NCBI GenBank assembly: GCA_009760885.1 | Contig: CM019713.1 | Span: 7,438,266-7,502,265 of the forward strand | Source of the DNA: Achatina immaculata | Lineage: Eukaryota > Mollusca > Gastropoda > Stylommatophora > Achatinidae | DNA: 64,000 bases | Direction: 5' to 3' | Shown here: positions 1 through 9,629 of the stretch, piece after piece | Layout of the letters: every line of letters starts with the position of its first letter | Position numbering within the stretch: the stretch's first letter is position 1 | Made by a program: the position numbers and the translations under genes | The notes under the pieces: generated by a model | Told to the model about the DNA's origin: nothing | Database searches by the model: none | Seen by the model: only the letters and a program-made list of their open reading frames with translations

Positions 1-2365
1 TGTGTGATATGTAGTACATTTTTCTTGTGTTTTTGTCGATAAAGTGTTTAATCTTGGCTAATTGGTAAACTTTCTGTGCAATCAAATTTGTTAGGTTATG
101 TACGTGAGAATTCCAAGTTAAATGCTGATCAATGATGAGTCCTAGGGTTTTATGTTCATGAACATTTTCTATTGCCTTAGTCCCAGCACAAAGCTGTAGT
201 GAAGTTTTAGTTGCATTTTGCAGTTTCTGTCTTGTAGTGATGAGCATGGATTTTGTTTTGTTGGTGTTTATCAACATACCATTTTTATTACTCCATTTAA
301 TCAAACTGTTTATATCATTTTGGAGCGTTGTCTGTAGGTTATTGATGTCATACTCACTATTGTAAACAGTACAGTCGTCAGCGAAAAGATCACATGAAGA
401 GTGCTTTAAATGTAGTGGTAGGTCGTTAATATAGATAGCAAAGGGAAGAGGACCAAGAATGGAGCCTTGAGGAATACCGGTATCAACCACAGACGAGCCA
501 GATATTTTGTTTCTAAAGCAAACTACTTGTTTTCTACCTGAGAGAAAAGATGTAATACATTTTGTTAGGTCAGGATGTAATCTATAGCCTTCCAGCTTTT
601 TTGCAAGAATTTCATGATCAATCATATCGAAGGCTTTCTTAAAATCAACAAAGACAGCACCACACAATTTGTCATCATTTATATTAGACAGCCAGCTTTC
701 TGTCATTTTAGTTAATGCTGTGTGGCAGGAGTAATTTGGTCTAAAACCTGACTGACTGTCTATTAGTAGACTGTTTTCTTGCATGTGGAGCAGAGTTAAC
801 TTTTGTATATGTTTTTCAAGAGGTTTAGATAGTGATGACAGAATGGATATGGGTCTATAGTTTGAGAGGTCACTAGTCTGTCCAGATTTAAAAAGAGGAA
901 AAACTTTGGCGAGTTTAAAAGCGTCAGGGAAATATTTTTTGTCAATACACAAGTTGTATAAGTATGTTAGTGTGTCTGTGATAACTGGTGCAGCGTAGCG
1001 TAGTATCTTGTTACTAATGTCATCACATCCTGCTGAGTTAGTGTTCTTTAAGGACCGGATGTAGTTATAAACCTCACCGACTGTGAGGAAAGGAATATTA
1101 ATTTGTTTTAGCTTTATACATTTACTGTCGCTGAAAGTTTTCAACACGCTCAGGTCGCAATTTGGGGTCGGTAATGAAGATTTTAGAATACTAATTTCTT
1201 CCCTAAAATGTTCACTGAAGTTAGTGCAAGTATGTTCACCATTAAGTGTTTGTGGGTCAGTTTGCTTCCTTTTATTTACAAGAGTATTAATCGCTTTCCA
1301 GATTGATTTACTATCAGTTTTGTCTTTCACTAAATTTCTGAAGTAATTTTTCTTTTCCTGCCTAATTAAATACTGCACCTTATTCCTAAGTGAACGATAG
1401 CTACTGAAATTTCTGCTTTTATGAACTTCATCCCGTTTCCTCATGAGTTGCAATATATTGGGAGTTATCCACGGGGATTTTGTTACGTGTTTTACTCTCA
1501 TTTCTTTGATGGGGACATGCTTGTCAAAAATGTTTCGAAATATCTTGATCCAGTATTCGATAGCCTCATCTGGATTTGTTAACTGGAAAACGTACGTAAG
1601 AGGCGACGCTTTTAGATCAGTTAAAAATAATTCCAAGTTAAAGTTTTTAAAGTTTCTATATTTGATGCTGGTATGTTTGTGTTTTGGTATTTTATACCCC
1701 TTATGTGACCACGTACAGCAGACCGGGTAGTGATCACTCAGCGACACATGAGGGACAGTACATTCAGTAATGTTTCCTGGATGGGCTACATAAATATGAT
1801 CTATTAGTGTTGATGATGGTTCAGCAACTCTAGTAGGTTTGTTAACAATTTGCGAGAAGTTGTAAGATGTTAAAATGTTCTTCCATGTAGGATTTGGCTG
1901 ATTAAGATCTATATTGAAGTCGCCTAGAATGATTATGTCCTTGAATTTATGAGTTACAGCATCATCCATCATGGTCGCAAAGTGATCATACCACTCGGTT
2001 GAAGCATTTGGATTTCGGTATATAAAACTAATTAGAATTGGACTAAGATTTGATATTTTGATTTCTAGCATAATACATTCAACCTCTGATGTTTCTAGGT
2101 CTTCTCTTCTACAAAATTTAATTGTGTTAGAAATGTAAACGACTAAACCTGTCTCTAGCTTCCTAGTTGGGTCACGCCTGATCAAATTAAAACCATCTAT
2201 TCTTATATCATTGTCTGTGATGTTTTTATGTAATCTGCTTTCAGAGAAACCAAAAATATGAAAATGTTGTTGAAGTATATGTGTAACCTCAGGGAGTTTT
2301 CCTAACAAATGATAAACATTTAAGTGGCCAACACGTAGGCCATCGTGTCGCAGCCACTCCTCCAT
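1..2365 (-). CDS. LINE ORF2 (AP endonuclease plus reverse transcriptase), runs off left edge
   Basis: I translated this frame by hand from the ATG at 2365 and found no stop or frameshift in 788 codons to base 1; an in-frame TGA lies upstream of the ATG. Residues about 10-215 are an exonuclease-endonuclease-phosphatase type AP endonuclease: GDFN at 148-151, and SDHYPV near 210. The reverse transcriptase follows: motif A VDFKKAFD with Asp at 574, GIPQGSILGPL from 630, and the catalytic FADD at 661-664. This arrangement is that of Jockey/CR1/L2-type non-LTR retrotransposons, which nick target DNA and copy their RNA onto it. The C-terminus and 3' UTR lie outside. The intact frame suggests a young copy. 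The exact clade cannot be fixed by eye. It has the same orientation as the cyclase gene at 16.6-18.4 kb. Confidence 0.93.
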   Translation of the reverse strand, partial: MEEWLRHDGLRVGHLNVYHLLGKLPEVTHILQQHFHIFGFSESRLHKNITDNDIRIDGFNLIRRDPTRKLETGLVVYISNTIKFCRREDLETSEVECIMLEIKISNLSPILISFIYRNPNASTEWYDHFATMMDDAVTHKFKDIIILGDFNIDLNQPNPTWKNILTSYNFSQIVNKPTRVAEPSSTLIDHIYVAHPGNITECTVPHVSLSDHYPVCCTWSHKGYKIPKHKHTSIKYRNFKNFNLELFLTDLKASPLTYVFQLTNPDEAIEYWIKIFRNIFDKHVPIKEMRVKHVTKSPWITPNILQLMRKRDEVHKSRNFSSYRSLRNKVQYLIRQEKKNYFRNLVKDKTDSKSIWKAINTLVNKRKQTDPQTLNGEHTCTNFSEHFREEISILKSSLPTPNCDLSVLKTFSDSKCIKLKQINIPFLTVGEVYNYIRSLKNTNSAGCDDISNKILRYAAPVITDTLTYLYNLCIDKKYFPDAFKLAKVFPLFKSGQTSDLSNYRPISILSSLSKPLEKHIQKLTLLHMQENSLLIDSQSGFRPNYSCHTALTKMTESWLSNINDDKLCGAVFVDFKKAFDMIDHEILAKKLEGYRLHPDLTKCITSFLSGRKQVVCFRNKISGSSVVDTGIPQGSILGPLPFAIYINDLPLHLKHSSCDLFADDCTVYNSEYDINNLQTTLQNDINSLIKWSNKNGMLINTNKTKSMLITTRQKLQNATKTSLQLCAGTKAIENVHEHKTLGLIIDQHLTWNSHVHNLTNLIAQKVYQLAKIKHFIDKNTRKMYYISH

Positions 2366-2705
2366 TTTCTGAGTCACTATAACAATGTTATAAATATTAT
2401 ATTTCAGTAAAAATAAAATAACTGGTCAGACTTCAATCATACAATTATAGTTATACGTTTAAGCTAGTAGAGATAATGAATCTAACTAAGTTTATAATAT
2501 ACTGACAAATAATGGAAAAAAGTACAAAAATCAACAATGCAATGAATGTTATGTAAGTGTAAATTGTAAAAGACTTGATAACAATATTAGCTGTAAGCTA
2601 GCACTAAGAAATGTCTGTTTTGCTGTAAGAACTTCTGTGGTTTTTTGTTTTTGTTCAGTTAAATTAATCTACAGAAGTTAAAGAGTGCTGGAAGTTTCAA
2701 GCTAT
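2366..2705 (-). other. LINE inter-ORF or 5' region
   Basis: AT-rich sequence between the LINE ORF2 start and the next open frame upstream on the same strand. No domain, repeat or RNA gene was seen. If 2706-3164 is ORF1, this is the ORF1-ORF2 spacer; otherwise it is the element's 5' leader. Confidence 0.4.
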
Positions 2706-3164
2706 CTAGTATCTGCATGTAGGTGTTGAGTGTTGACTGTGTAGTAGGGACATCATATACGCGTGGCTCAGAGCTGCAGGACTAAACTGCATTAGATATT
2801 GTAGCTGAAAGTTCCATGGATAATGATTCGAGGTTCTTGTGTTTGTGTCCTGTACAGTTGTTGTGGTATTCCTAAGTGGTGATTGTGCAGGAGTCTCCAT
2901 GTTGTTCGCTGTACTAAGTATTGGTATAATTTGTTGAGCTTGCCGTGTAGGCAGGGGTGGGAACATGGAATCGTATAGTGGGTCAGTGGATGGAGCGGGC
3001 AATGGTAGTGAGGCAGATGGTGATGTTTCTGAGGGTCCTTGGAGTCTTGTAGTTTGTGTAGAGTGTGTGTTTCTGGATCTATGAGATGTGGATGGCTGTC
3101 TAAACTGTTTCTGGCTATTTGAGTGTTTTGTTATGTTATGTTTTGTTATGTGAGAACATTTCAT
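2706..3164 (-). CDS. possible LINE ORF1, Ser/Thr/Pro-rich
   Basis: An open frame on the same strand and directly upstream of the LINE ORF2. The first ATG is at 3164; the frame stays open back to a TAA at 3258-3260, so an upstream non-ATG start or a missing exon cannot be excluded. The product (about 152 residues) is rich in Ser, Thr, Pro, Asn and Gln, with no zinc knuckle, PHD finger or coiled coil that I can recognise. Position and orientation suggest an ORF1 or a degraded remainder of one; composition alone does not prove coding. It could also be non-coding 5' UTR. Confidence 0.35.
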   Translation of the reverse strand: MKCSHITKHNITKHSNSQKQFRQPSTSHRSRNTHSTQTTRLQGPSETSPSASLPLPAPSTDPLYDSMFPPLPTRQAQQIIPILSTANNMETPAQSPLRNTTTTVQDTNTRTSNHYPWNFQLQYLMQFSPAALSHAYMMSLLHSQHSTPTCRY

Positions 3165-3424
3165 GAGGTATCTAGGGATAACATTTGATCGTTCATTGTG
3201 TTTTGCACACCACGTGGACAATGCAACATAAACAACCCAGGAAAGCGTTGGGAGCGGTTATGTTAATGACCGCAGTGGGCTTTATACATTGCACTCTTTT
3301 CTTGCTGCTGCATGCGTTGCTACTGCCATCACTGGAGTATGGCCTTGGCCTGCTCTGTCCAACGTGTACAGAAAGAGAGTCTCTCTCTCTCTCTATTGGC
3401 CAAAAACTATAAGTATTAACATCT

Positions 3425-3670
3425 GGTAGCAATTACTGAGAAAGACGCTGGCGATGGTTTGGACATGTGGTCTTGATGATTGACAACTCTACCAAGAATG
3501 GCACTAAGATGGACACCACAGGGGAAAGAGGTAAAGGTGGACTAAAGGAGACACAGATAAGAACAACAGAGAGGATGTTGAATAGAGGGCTCTCATGGGC
3601 AAGAGCGGGGGAAAAAAAGCAAAGGACAGGACTTTGTAGAAAACCCTTGCGGAAGCCCCATATCTATAAA
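3425..3670 (+). mobile_element. non-LTR retroelement 3' fragment, family A copy 1
   Basis: Degraded reverse-transcriptase C-terminal region with frameshifts. Translated pieces read ERRWRWFGHV, then NSTK, then ERMLNRGLSWARAGKK, and end near TLAEAP. A second copy lies at 6690-7032. Such a C-terminal RRWRWLGHVLRM block is common in endonuclease-reverse transcriptase retrotransposons of marine invertebrates. It is a 5'-truncated dead copy, not a host gene. Confidence 0.75.
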
Positions 3671-4164
3671 TTAATCCTTAGAAGTACCTTCAGTTTAAAA
3701 TCACCAGTCTACAGAATAACGGCAGGTGACAAGAGAACAAAAGAACATTGCCTGTTCAAGTACGGCGGCAGCCCTTAAAGGGCCATTTTACACACACACA
3801 TTTTTTTTCTCTCGTGATTTGCTCGCTGCATCTTCTTCATCCCTGCCAGAGCAATAAAATCTTCTCTCCCTTCACAAAGTTTCTTCCCGAGCGCTAGCAA
3901 TGTGACCAGCTCAAAGCAGCGTTGGATGAATAGAACTTTTATATTGATTTCCATAGAAGCAGCCATTATTACTTCCTGTACGATACTTCCACAATTTAGC
4001 AGCTGAGAAATCAATGATTACTTAGTGGACACGTTTCTGACTTGCTCCCTTTTGTATGCATTCTTAGACGAACGGATAGGAGGATGACTGACCGTGAAAT
4101 GGACAGAAAACAAACTACCAGACCAGTACTGATATTATGTCCATTTAAACGCACATACTCCTTC

Positions 4165-4504
4165 ATATACCATGGACACAAGAAAGAACACATATATCAA
4201 ATACTTCAAGAACTTAATATTGAAGAAAGTTGGTTGGTAAAGAGGATTAAACAGAAAAAAAACCTTAAATACTTTTGACGTATTAAACGTCATGAGAATT
4301 TAGAGAAGACCGTCTTGAAAGGATACAAACTGGATAAAGAAAGAGAAGATCAAGGCGAAGATATCTGCAGGACATCGTTGATAATCTACAAATGGATGCA
4401 TCAGCAGTAGGGCATCTTGCTTACACCTGAGAGGTCTACAGGAGTGCTGTTAGGGAGGCAAGGTTCCGCAAGGGACATGCAAATGACTGACTGACTGACT
4501 GCTC
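4165..4504 (+). mobile_element. non-LTR retroelement 3' fragment, family B copy 1
   Basis: Decayed C-terminal part of a reverse transcriptase. The translation contains ILQELNIEESWLVKRIKQ, then pieces matching RRRWLQDIVDNLQMDASA, and ends in REARFRKGHAN. The stop TGA is the first unit of the tail, which reads as four CTGA-type units ending at 4504. Eight copies of this family lie in the window. Several frameshifts make it non-functional. Confidence 0.8.
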
Positions 4505-4875
4505 CACGATTTACATGTGGGTTGCGTTCCGACAAGCCCATCGTGAGTTGAAAATATCGTGAATCGAAAAAGAATATGATATGATAAGTATATAAACAAG
4601 CAGTGCCGTTGAATAAGCATATAAATACACAGCTGCTGTAACTCACTAAATACCAGTAATTAAATAATAGGTAAATGAATACAAGTTCATCCTATCTTTA
4701 AATGCACGGTACACTGAATGCATCTCTAACTCGTCATAGTCAGGTCGAAATATCGTAAGGCGAGGGATGCGTTTATGCTGCAAACAGGTAGGTAGTGAGA
4801 TAGCAGGGGCAGAGATTGCTTGTGCATTGTATAACTATAGAAGGACAGACTGAGCTGCAGACAAAATTTTTATAA
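4505..4875. other. no gene seen
   Basis: Unique sequence between two repeats. Phrases around 4540-4570 and 4740-4760 (both with AAATATCGT) resemble each other and might be ends of a small decayed DNA element, but no flanking duplication was found. Confidence 0.3.
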
Positions 4876-4943
4876 TTCTTCTTCTTCTTCTTCTTATTCT
4901 TCTTCTTCTTCTTCTCCTCCTCCTCCTTCTTCTTCTTCTTCTT
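4876..4943. repeat. TTC/CTC microsatellite, tail of E copy 1
   Basis: About 68 bp of TTC with an internal CTC block. It ends exactly at the conserved edge of family E copy 1, so on the minus strand it is a GAA tail. Confidence 0.9.
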
Positions 4944-5275
4944 CGATCTCCCTCGAGCTGAGCTGGGAGCTGGTGTTCTTTGCAGACGATGCTCTAGACA
5001 TGTTGAGGCATCATGCCGGATTGGGAGCGGCGGATAATGGCAGCCATTTCTTTCAGTCTCTGGGTGCAGCTAAAACACAGGAGCAGTCATTAATTCTTTA
5101 GCAGACTCTACGGCCATAGGGATTATGGTGATCCCTGCCCCGTTAGCCAGGCTAGGCCTGTTACTGGGGGTACAAACGGAGAGATGGGACAGGGTCTTGG
5201 TCAGCTATGGTTAGCAGCCCTGATGCCATGTCAGCTATGGTCCACTGACTGGCAAATCGGACACCGTCTCCGACC
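4944..5275 (-). mobile_element. SINE-like repeat family E, copy 1
   Basis: A roughly 330-bp interspersed repeat with six copies here. Conserved phrases on the plus strand are GCGAGCTGGTGTTCTTTGC, CTGCCCCGTTAGCCAGGCTA and GGGACAGGGTCTTGGTCAGC. I assign the strand by the simple-repeat tail, which always lies at the GAGCTGGTG edge. No tRNA promoter boxes and no convincing protein domain were seen; it may be a SINE or the 3' end of an unknown LINE. Confidence 0.75.
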
Positions 5276-5338
5276 CCCCCCCCCCCAACTATTTAAATAA
5301 ATGCACACTGACACATATACACATACTCGTAAACATAA

Positions 5339-5372
5339 TTATATATATATATAGAGAGAGAGAGAGAGGGAG
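5339..5372. repeat. TA then GA dinucleotide tract
   Basis: Short TA run followed by GA run immediately left of the mariner insertion site. Confidence 0.85.
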
Positions 5373-5382
5373 AGAGACAGTA

Positions 5383-6667
5383 ATGCACCACATCGTTTTT
5401 CTTTCAGGTAATAATGAAGATAGAAGCGTGAAATTTTGCACACTTTAAATATGGCAAATCCCGATTGTGTGAATCAAAAATGCACTGCAACCAGCCAAAG
5501 AATATGGCTGCCCTAACCGTTGAAATGGAGCGTGTTAGCAACTTGCGGTATAAGCAGCAAATTGTGATATAATTTCTCGTTGCAGAGAAGGAAACTGTTG
5601 TGAACATTCACAAGCGTCAATGTGATGTTTATGAAAGTTTTGCATTCGACAGGAGTACAGTCAGTCGGTGGTTTCACAGAATCAAAGAATCAATAAGTGG
5701 AGATAAGGAGTTGCATGATCGGCCGCGCTGTGGACGTCCTGCCACAACCACCAAAGCAGAAATGTTGAAATGCGCTAAGGGCGTTATTCTTACTGATAGG
5801 TGTATCACTACTCAACAATAGTCCTTAAAGCTGTCAGTCAGCAATGATAGTGCAAATGCAGTTATAAAAGGTCTCTGATTTTCTAAGATTTGCGCAAGAT
5901 GGGTTCCTCGAAGTCTCACAAATAAACATCGATTGCAAAGGAAAGCAATTTCTTCTGAATTGTTGGGGCGTTTTAATGCTGGGGGGAGAGAACGTTTTGG
6001 TTAAGATCGAAACAGGTGACGAAACCTGGGCACATCATTTTGAACCTGAGACAAAAAAAGACAGTCAATGGAGCGACATCATCTGCAATCACCACGAAGA
6101 AAGAAACTCAAGAAGGGTCATGATCACTGTCTTTTGGGGCATTGAAGGTGTGATTTTTGTGGATGTTATGCCAAGAGGAGAGAGAATCAATTCGCAAGAT
6201 TACATTAAGACACTGAAAAAACTCAATCAACGTTTTCACAGAGTTCGGCCGCACAAGAATCCAGCAGATCTGCTTCTTCTTCACGACAATGCCCGCTCTC
6301 ACACAAGTCTGGCAATTCGGGAAACAATCACTAAATTGGGTTGGACTGTACTACCTCATCCACCCTATAGTCCCGATTTGGCACCCTCTGATTTCCATCT
6401 GTTTGATCCACTTAAAGATGCACTCCGAGGGGTAAGATTTGAAGATGACGAAGGAGTGATTCATGCAGCGAGGAAATGGCTACATAATCGAGAGAAAATC
6501 TGGTACAGGTAGGAATACGTGCACTTGTTTCGCGCTGGCGTAAAGCCGTATAAGTTGATGGGGATTATGTTGAATAATACCGATGTTTACATGACATATC
6601 CATGTATATTGTGTATAAATTTCATGCTTTTTGAATAAGCAGTTCTGAGAGAAACGATGTGGTAGAT
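5383..6667 (+). mobile_element. mariner transposon fossil, 1285 bp
   Basis: A complete-length mariner. It is flanked by TA at 5381-5382 and 6668-6669, the expected target duplication. The ends form imperfect terminal inverted repeats: the left end and the reversed right end share ACCACATCGTTT and a following TCTTTCAG/TCTCTCAG. Length 1285 bp is typical for mariner. The transposase inside is broken, so the copy could move only with help from another element. Confidence 0.9.
5504..6638 (+). pseudogene. mariner transposase pseudogene (DD34D)
   Basis: The frame starts at ATG 5504 and encodes a helix-turn-helix N-terminus (SFAFDRSTVSRWFHRIK) and the catalytic core. It is broken by TAA at 5570-5572, TAG at 5819-5821, TGA at 5876-5878, a frameshift in the G run near 5980-5986, and TAG at 6510-6512; the terminal stop is TAA at 6636-6638. 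The core retains the three catalytic aspartates: TGDETW, LLHDNARSHT, and SPDLAPSDFH. Exactly 34 residues separate the last two, the mariner DD34D signature. Mariner transposases cut and paste DNA at TA sites. Five lesions show a dead copy. Confidence 0.93.
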
Positions 6668-6689
6668 TACTTTCTGATCGCCCCTCGTA

Positions 6690-7032
6690 TACATATATAT
6701 ATTGAATATTTACGAAGAATTAGAAAAATATTTTGGCCAAACAGCATAAGAAATAACATCTTGTTGGCAGAAATGACAGCAATTATTGAGGAAAGACGCT
6801 GGCGATGGTTGGGACACGTGCTCCGAATGACTGACAACTCACTACCAAAAATAGCACTGATGGACACCACAGAGGAACAGAAGTAAGGGTAGACCAAAAG
6901 AGACGTGGAGAAGAACAGCAGAGAGGATGTTGAGCAATAGAGGGCTCACCTGGGCAAGAGCAGGAAAAAAGGCAAAGGACAGGCATTTGCGGAAAACCCT
7001 TGCGGAAGCCCCATGTGCCCTGGGCAATTAAG
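6690..7032 (+). mobile_element. non-LTR retroelement 3' fragment, family A copy 2
   Basis: Reverse-transcriptase C-terminal remnant. The first 70 codons are open (LRRIRKIFWPNSIRNNILLA, EERRWRWLGHVLRMTDNS); frameshifts follow but the coding pattern continues to LRKTLAEAPCALG. It lies 23 bp to the right of the mariner and ends at a TA/CA microsatellite tail. Dead and 5'-truncated. Confidence 0.8.
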
Positions 7033-7037
7033 GTTCT

Positions 7038-7043
7038 TTTATA

Positions 7044-7075
<32 letters not shown>
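7038..7075. repeat. TA then CA microsatellite, tail of A copy 2
   Basis: TA run followed by CA run, starting a few bases after the family A stop region, as expected for a retroposon tail that has expanded. Confidence 0.85.
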
Positions 7076-7078
<3 letters not shown>

Positions 7079-7144
7079 TTAAGAGAGAGACAGCGAAAGC
7101 GAAGGAGAAAGCTACACATGCAAAGAAACAGAGAGACATATGAA

Positions 7145-7437
7145 AAAAGGTAAATGTAAAATTCCCGTTTCCATGCCATTAAAACATACTGGGGAATACG
7201 GTGTTAGGCTTCTATTTTCCATGACCTTTGGCACATGAAAGTGTGATGTGGTCAGTATCACGCCTGGCCGCTTTACCGTCCCACATTTCTCTGGTACCCA
7301 TTTTTTGAGACTGGGTGAACCCCGGGGCCCTTTTCGGTGTGTACCAGAAAAAAACCCCAATGCTGTGACTGAACCTGGTACCACCGCTTAGTAAACCTAG
7401 CGCTTAATCACTCAGCCAACCAAGCCGCCATATGAAA
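7145..7437 (-). mobile_element. tRNA-derived SINE-1, copy 1, inside an inverted-repeat arm
   Basis: Reversed copy of SINE-1: box A around CACTCAGCCAACCA (reverse of TGGCTGAGTG), box B around TGAACCTGG (reverse), then the conserved body with AAACCCCAATG, TGGTACCCATTTTT, and GGGGAATACGGTGTTAG. The 15-bp sequence AGAGAGACATATGAA occurs at both flanks (7130-7144 and 7438-7452). An alternative shorter duplication, CATATGAAAA at 7137-7146 and 7429-7438, is also perfect, so the exact edges are uncertain by a few bases. Confidence 0.88.
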
Positions 7438-7723
7438 AGAGAGACATATGAATAGATACTGTATAAATATATTTATGAAGGAACACTTTGTGTAAATAAA
7501 ATTTTAACTGGAAGAAAAAGAATAAAATTGAACAGTTTTTCGACAATTTAAAAAGAACATATAAGACCCAAAATGAAACATACTAAATACGTAGTCATAA
7601 TAACACTGTACATACACATAGAAAATGATAGCTGGCGGTGGATTTCTTGCTAAAATGCAACGTTCTTGGACAGTTGATAAAAACTTGTTTAAAGAGGATG
7701 TAAAAAGCAAAATATAGAAACAA

Positions 7724-7935
7724 TCTATCAAGTGGAACACAACAGGCTAAAGAAAAAGAGGCAGACCACGTGAAACTCTGAAGAGGACATTGTTACGAGA
7801 GGCCAAATTAACAGGCATAAAATCCTTTGATGAGGTTGAAAGCCTCGCTGAAGACAGGAAAAATTGGTGAACTGCTTTGCGAGCCCTATGTGACGTTTAA
7901 CGGCACGGGAAGGATATAAGATATAAGAAAAAGTA
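7724..7935 (+). mobile_element. non-LTR retroelement 3' fragment, family D copy 1
   Basis: C-terminal retroelement remnant: GRPRETLKRTLLREAKLTGI, then KSFDEVESLAEDRKNW, a TGA, and ALRALCDV followed by TAA. The tail is GGATATAAGATATAAG-type short repeats. Two further copies lie at 35196-35580 (minus) and 58700-58768. It sits in the loop of the inverted-repeat element. Confidence 0.82.
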
Positions 7936-8596
7936 AAATACTCTTCCATTTTTTTTGTCCTGAAAGCCGTGAGAGCAGAATGGAAGTATACGATATACAT
8001 GAAAAATAGAACAGAACACGGTAACTTATTAATCAGTAAAGTATTTGAGTAACACCGGTACTATGCTTCATCCAGAAACAAGAAGTCAAATAGTTTGGTC
8101 AGATTACACGATTATCCCGCACGACAGTATATGAAACAAAACATTAACGATAAGAATTTGTAGGCAACAGAGATAGAGACGGAGGGAGGTAATCCCAGAA
8201 ACCTTAGATACCCCTTTATAGGAAGCAAATCGCTGAGAACTATCAAGACTGTCAACTGCCCAAGCACTTTGCATTTAGCAAGAACTCTAGCTCTAGCTGT
8301 CAGTTTCTATGTGTACGTACGGTGTTATTTTGACTGCGTAATTAATATGTTTTATTTTTAAGTTTTATATGTTTTTCATGGTCGAAAAAATGTTCAATTT
8401 CATTCTTTTTCCATCAGTTAAAATTTTAGTTACACCAAGTGTTCCTTCATAAATATACTTATACAGTATCTATACACATGTCTCTCTGTTTGTCCCCTCA
8501 ACACTGAAAGGTATACGAGGAAGAAGACAAGACAAGGCACGAGAAGACAAGACAGATTTTAAATAGTGTAAACATTTGCGTGTAAAATAGATTTTA

Positions 8597-8616
8597 CTTG
8601 TACTTGTACTTGTACG
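8597..8616. repeat. TTGTAC hexamer x3, tail of E copy 2
   Basis: Three hexamer units directly abut the conserved edge of family E copy 2, in the position where other copies have TTC or other motifs. Confidence 0.85.
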
Positions 8617-8955
8617 ACCTCTCCCTCTAACTGCGAGCTGGTGTTCTTTGCAGCCGATGCTGTAGAGATGTTGAAGTACAATATCGTGTCGGCGTGGGAG
8701 CGTGTTATGGCGGCTACTTTTTCAGTCCCGGAGTACAGCTAAAAAGCTGTGGGTTGTGCAATGCTTCTTCAGCAGACTCCACCACCATGGGGAATATGGC
8801 GATCCCTGCCCCGTTAGCCAGGCTAGACCTGTTACTGCAGGGTACCACGGAGAGGTGGGACAGGGTCTTGGTCAGCTATGGCTCGCTAACCCTGACGCTG
8901 GCATATCAGATATGGGTCGCTGAATGCCTCATCGGGCAGAGTCTTCACTCCCAAA
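8617..8955 (-). mobile_element. SINE-like repeat family E, copy 2
   Basis: Best preserved E copy, sharing GCGAGCTGGTGTTCTTTGC, CTGCCCCGTTAGCCAGGCTA and GGGACAGGGTCTTGGTCAGC. A spurious open frame on the plus strand (8694-9071) comes from this repeat. Ends after CTCATCGGGCAGAGTCTTC. Confidence 0.8.
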
Positions 8956-9438
8956 AACAGATTTTAAAAATCTGCAAATATTTGTATGTAAAAACAGAAG
9001 GAAAAAAAAACAACGAAATCTCGGTTATCAATGTTATTCCCATTAATCTGCCTTCCTCAAGGAATGTCTGAACTATTCTCATATAATCAGGGATTACAAG
9101 TGGTTTTCAGTGCCCGCTAAGCGCCGAAGAAATGGTATATTTTTAAAGATTATTTTCAGAATGAAGTGATTAGAAAGTCAGAAACGTATTTTTAAAATGT
9201 TTCTTCTTAAAACATATGTTTTTTTCCCATTCTGTTTAGGAGAACAAGACTAACGAAAAGAGATTTTAATTTAATAACAGCCCTGCTTTAGGAAACTGCA
9301 CCATAAGATTTTACTGTGGGGTTTGTTTCCTTCATGTGCCTTGCCTGGATCTACTGTATCTGAGCCAAGCAGAAACTTTGTGTAAATACTGGTTTCAAAA
9401 CTGCAAATAAAACCCAAAGTAATCTGTAGTTTCTGTTG
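8956..9438. other. no gene seen
   Basis: Unique AT-rich sequence. A 17-bp palindrome CAGATTTTAAAAATCTG lies near 8959-8975. No domain or repeat family was recognised. Confidence 0.3.
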
Positions 9439-9440
9439 CC

Positions 9441-9556
9441 ATTATTATTATTATTGTTATTATCATTGTTATTATTACTGTTGTTATTACTGCCGTTGTT
9501 GTTATTATTGTTCTTCTTACTATTACTGTTGTTACTATTATTAAACTATTATTAGT
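9441..9556. repeat. imperfect TTA/TTG trinucleotide tract
   Basis: About 115 bp of interrupted TTA, TTG and CTG triplets. It lies about 75 bp upstream of family B copy 2. Confidence 0.85.
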
Positions 9557-9629
9557 GCAAAAGCTCTATTTTAATGCGAAGAAAACTACATTGATGACAA
9601 CTGACAAAACAAATAAGGCAGCTTAAATA

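Larger units (their letters stand above)
7124..8493. mobile_element. long inverted-repeat (foldback-like) element carrying nested insertions
   Basis: Left arm 7124-7144 plus 7453-7685, right arm 8244-8493. The arms are reverse complements over about 250 bp, at roughly 80-85% identity by eye, for example TAGATACTGTATAA, TTATGAAGGAACACTT, TAAAATTTTAACTG, and TACACATAGAAA. The left arm is split by a SINE at 7145-7437 with a perfect 15-bp duplication; removing the SINE restores the arm. The loop, 7686-8243, contains a family D retroelement end. No transposase was seen. It may be a foldback transposon, a long-TIR MITE, or an inverted duplication. Outer target duplications were not found. Confidence 0.8.

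Noticed and set aside
8694..9071. 125-codon frame starting MGACYGGYFF
   Set aside because: Lies in the interspersed repeat E, antisense to its inferred direction; other copies are not open in this frame.
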